A DNA stretch of 53,883 nucleotides, from positions 1-53,883 of the forward strand of contig CALHLC010000047.1 in NCBI GenBank assembly GCA_938034385.1. Reading direction: 5' to 3'. A model generated the notes under the pieces. It saw only the letters and a program-made list of their open reading frames with translations. It was not told the origin of the DNA and did no database searches. The stretch is from an uncultured Bacteriovoracaceae bacterium (GTDB taxonomy: Bacteria > Bdellovibrionota > Bacteriovoracia > Bacteriovoracales > Bacteriovoracaceae). The position numbers were made by a program, and so were the translations under genes. Positions 52,778 to 53,883 of this stretch are shown piece after piece (within the stretch, counting starts at the first letter, position 1; each line of letters begins with the position of its first letter).

Positions 52778-53032
52778 ATGATGCGTAGACTAGAGAAAGT
52801 TTTTGATAAACAAGTAAGACCTGTCCTTGCTCAGCATGGTGGAAATATTGAACTCGTTGATTATGATAATGATATTTTATACGTCTCCTTCAAAGGTGGA
52901 TGCCAAGGATGCTCTAGCGCAAGTGCTACTTTGAGAGATGGAGTTGAAAAAATTTTAAAAGAAAAATTTCCTGAAATTGAAAAAATAGTAGATGTCACTA
53001 GTCACTCCGATGGTGAAAACCCTTATATGTAA
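52778..53032 (+). CDS. NifU C-terminal-type Fe-S scaffold (Nfu)
   Basis: 84 residues, the Nfu domain alone: RPVLAQHGGNIELVDYDNDI, then FKGGCQGCSSASATLRDGV, in which the CxxC motif (GGCQGC) binds the [4Fe-4S] cluster, and a C-terminal helix EKILKEKFPEIEKIVDVT. It transfers Fe-S clusters to client enzymes. AAGGAA lies 7 nt before the first of two adjacent ATGs. The N-terminal HesB-like part found in NfuA is absent. It precedes the acetyltransferase gene by 2 nt. Confidence 0.93.
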   Translation: MMRRLEKVFDKQVRPVLAQHGGNIELVDYDNDILYVSFKGGCQGCSSASATLRDGVEKILKEKFPEIEKIVDVTSHSDGENPYM

Positions 53033-53034
53033 AA

Positions 53035-53508
53035 ATGATCTCTTTTCATATCCCAGAATTAAAAGATGAAAAAGAAGACTTTGATTTTTGCTTTGACCTT
53101 TTTGAAAATACCGCTTTTCAAACTTATCTATCAAGAAATCTAGAGATACAAAGAGGTATAAACCTTGGTCATATGGTTCAAGCAAGCTTCTTTCTAGTTA
53201 GAAATACGCGTGATGAATTAGTTGGACGAGTTTCAATCAGGCATAGATTAAACTCTCACTTACTTAGCTTTGGAGGCCATATCGGCTATGCTGTTCTACC
53301 TAATTTTCGAAAAAATGGTTATGCTACTCAAATCTTGAAAAGGGCACTCATTTTCTTAAAAAACAACACAATAGAAACCAAAGCTCTCTTAACTTGTAAT
53401 TCTCTTAATCAAGCCTCAATCAAGACTATACTCAAAAATAATGGGGTTTTAGAAGATCAAGTTCAGCATGAAACTAGACTCACAAATAGGTATTGGATTG
53501 AGCTGTAA
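53035..53508 (+). CDS. GNAT-family acetyltransferase
   Basis: 157 residues of the GNAT fold: ASFFLVRNTRDELVGRVSIRH (strands 2-4), GGHIGYAVLPNFRKNGYATQIL (acetyl-CoA pyrophosphate loop, R-x-x-G-x-A), and TCNSLNQASIKTILKNNGVL (motif B). It is close to the RimI/RimJ-like group that acetylates small molecules or proteins. The target is unknown. It follows the Nfu gene by 2 nt and ends 105 nt before the Tat-signal gene. Confidence 0.88.
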   Translation: MISFHIPELKDEKEDFDFCFDLFENTAFQTYLSRNLEIQRGINLGHMVQASFFLVRNTRDELVGRVSIRHRLNSHLLSFGGHIGYAVLPNFRKNGYATQILKRALIFLKNNTIETKALLTCNSLNQASIKTILKNNGVLEDQVQHETRLTNRYWIEL

Positions 53509-53613
53509 AATCTATACACAATATCTGTAAAAAGCACATTCTTAACAAATGTATACTCAAAAATCTCTATACTAAGGTATAAATCTACAAGTTTAAGTGC
53601 ATAGGAGCCGATA

Positions 53614-53793
53614 ATGAGTAATAAGATCAATAGACGTGATTTCTTAAAAAATTCAGCAAAAATAGCAGCTGGGACTAGTGTCATTGCAAATTCTGCTAAA
53701 TCTCAAATCATCAAAGAGGCTCCAAAAGTTGAAACTGATGGATATGACCTTTCCCCCTTATTTCATACCACTATCAAACTCGGTTTAACATAG
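53614..53793 (+). pseudogene. Truncated gene with Tat (twin-Arg) signal, likely interrupted by an IS element
   Basis: The frame from ATG 53614 (AGGAG 7 nt upstream) starts MSNKINRRDFLKNSAKIAAG and continues SVIANSAKSQ, a twin-arginine signal (RRDFLK) with a hydrophobic run. It stops at TAG 53791 after 59 codons. Tat substrates are normally large folded cofactor proteins, so the full gene would be longer. The sequence from about 53760 on reads as the C-terminus of a transposase on the other strand. The signal peptide is intact but the mature protein is gone in this copy, unless the true gene is short. The identity of the original enzyme cannot be told. Confidence 0.65.
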
Positions 53794-53883
53794 CTTTTTT
53801 CTATTTTTATAATTTTAGCTTTGGGTGCAGGTGGCCTGTAATTCAATGAACTATGAGGCCTATAGTGATTATAGTGATACACC
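53763..53883 (-). mobile_element. C-terminal fragment of an IS3-like transposase, continuing beyond the window
   Basis: On the minus strand, reading from the window edge (frame beginning 53882), the codons give VYHYNHYRPHSSLNYRPPAP followed by a Lys/Ile-rich tail and TGA at 53765-53763. The RPHSSLNYRPPAP motif is typical of the C-terminal end of the IS3-type DDE transposase (OrfB). The catalytic domain lies outside the window. The exact IS end and any target duplication are not resolved; the junction with the Tat-signal gene is somewhere around 53720-53765. Confidence 0.75.

Overview
The window is an AT-rich, gene-dense stretch of bacterial chromosome. Most genes sit in tight unidirectional runs with ATGA-type overlaps, and TTG or GTG starts are frequent. 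The content suggests a predatory Bdellovibrionota bacterium, probably of the Bacteriovorax/Halobacteriovorax type. The supporting evidence is a Glt/Agl-type gliding-motility operon (TolQR motor, FHA/AgmX protein, periplasmic TPR proteins, outer-membrane barrel), a one-domain bacterial histone of the kind known from Bdellovibrio, a Ras-like GTPase module, and many envelope lipoproteins and TPR proteins. The taxonomic assignment is inference from gene content, not from a marker gene.

Layout. 1-718: the 5' end of a minus-strand gene with an HTH-like start, and a coaD-like gene. 708-10532 (minus): a nine-gene gliding-type operon reading from the aglR-like motor gene at 10532 down to a beta-barrel gene at 708, with a clear sigma70-type promoter upstream. 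10626-14545: a dolichol/phytol-kinase-like membrane protein divergent from an operon of a ParA/FlhG-like ATPase, a degenerate J-domain/RodZ-HTH protein, an RluD-type pseudouridine synthase and a PgeF/YfiH-type protein. 14579-18434: a VKOR-DsbA fusion and tatD, convergent with a DUF72 gene and a YhaM-type nuclease. 18561-22120: the glycolytic run gap-pgk-tpiA, then secG with an unusual repeat tail. 22127-26036: a class V aminotransferase, two tandem MscS channels and aquaporin, separated by hairpin terminators.

26154-31557 is a signalling island: an NtrC-family response regulator lacking GAFTGA, a coiled-coil protein, a membrane protein with a roadblock/longin-like segment, a DHp-like helical protein on the other strand, a Ras-like GTPase with Gly at the Gln61 position, a CheY-like receiver and a histidine kinase. 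31560-37651: a Na+/H+ antiporter-like gene, an orphan solute-binding lipoprotein with deoC, an exported protein, a lipoprotein and an AstE-like zinc hydrolase. 37641-42745 (minus) carries a FliF-like protein whose cytoplasmic tail resembles the FliG middle domain, a FlbD-like regulator with defective ATPase motifs, a TPR protein, and an intact sigma54 activator. 42824-52707 (minus) is mostly housekeeping: metK, an unknown exported protein, mpl, glyQS, an MsbA-like ABC exporter, a small anchored protein, the histone gene, recO and a short DEAD/DEAH-box helicase. 52778-53508 has an Nfu-type Fe-S scaffold and a GNAT acetyltransferase. The window ends in a Tat-signal gene that appears cut off by an IS3-like element whose transposase C-terminus lies on the minus strand.

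Best candidates for a new system: (1) the Ras-like GTPase/two-component island, (2) the FliF/FliG-like fusion with its FlbD-like partner, and (3) the histone gene with its strong promoter. No rRNA, tRNA or CRISPR array was seen, and no stretch over 300 bases lacks a gene.
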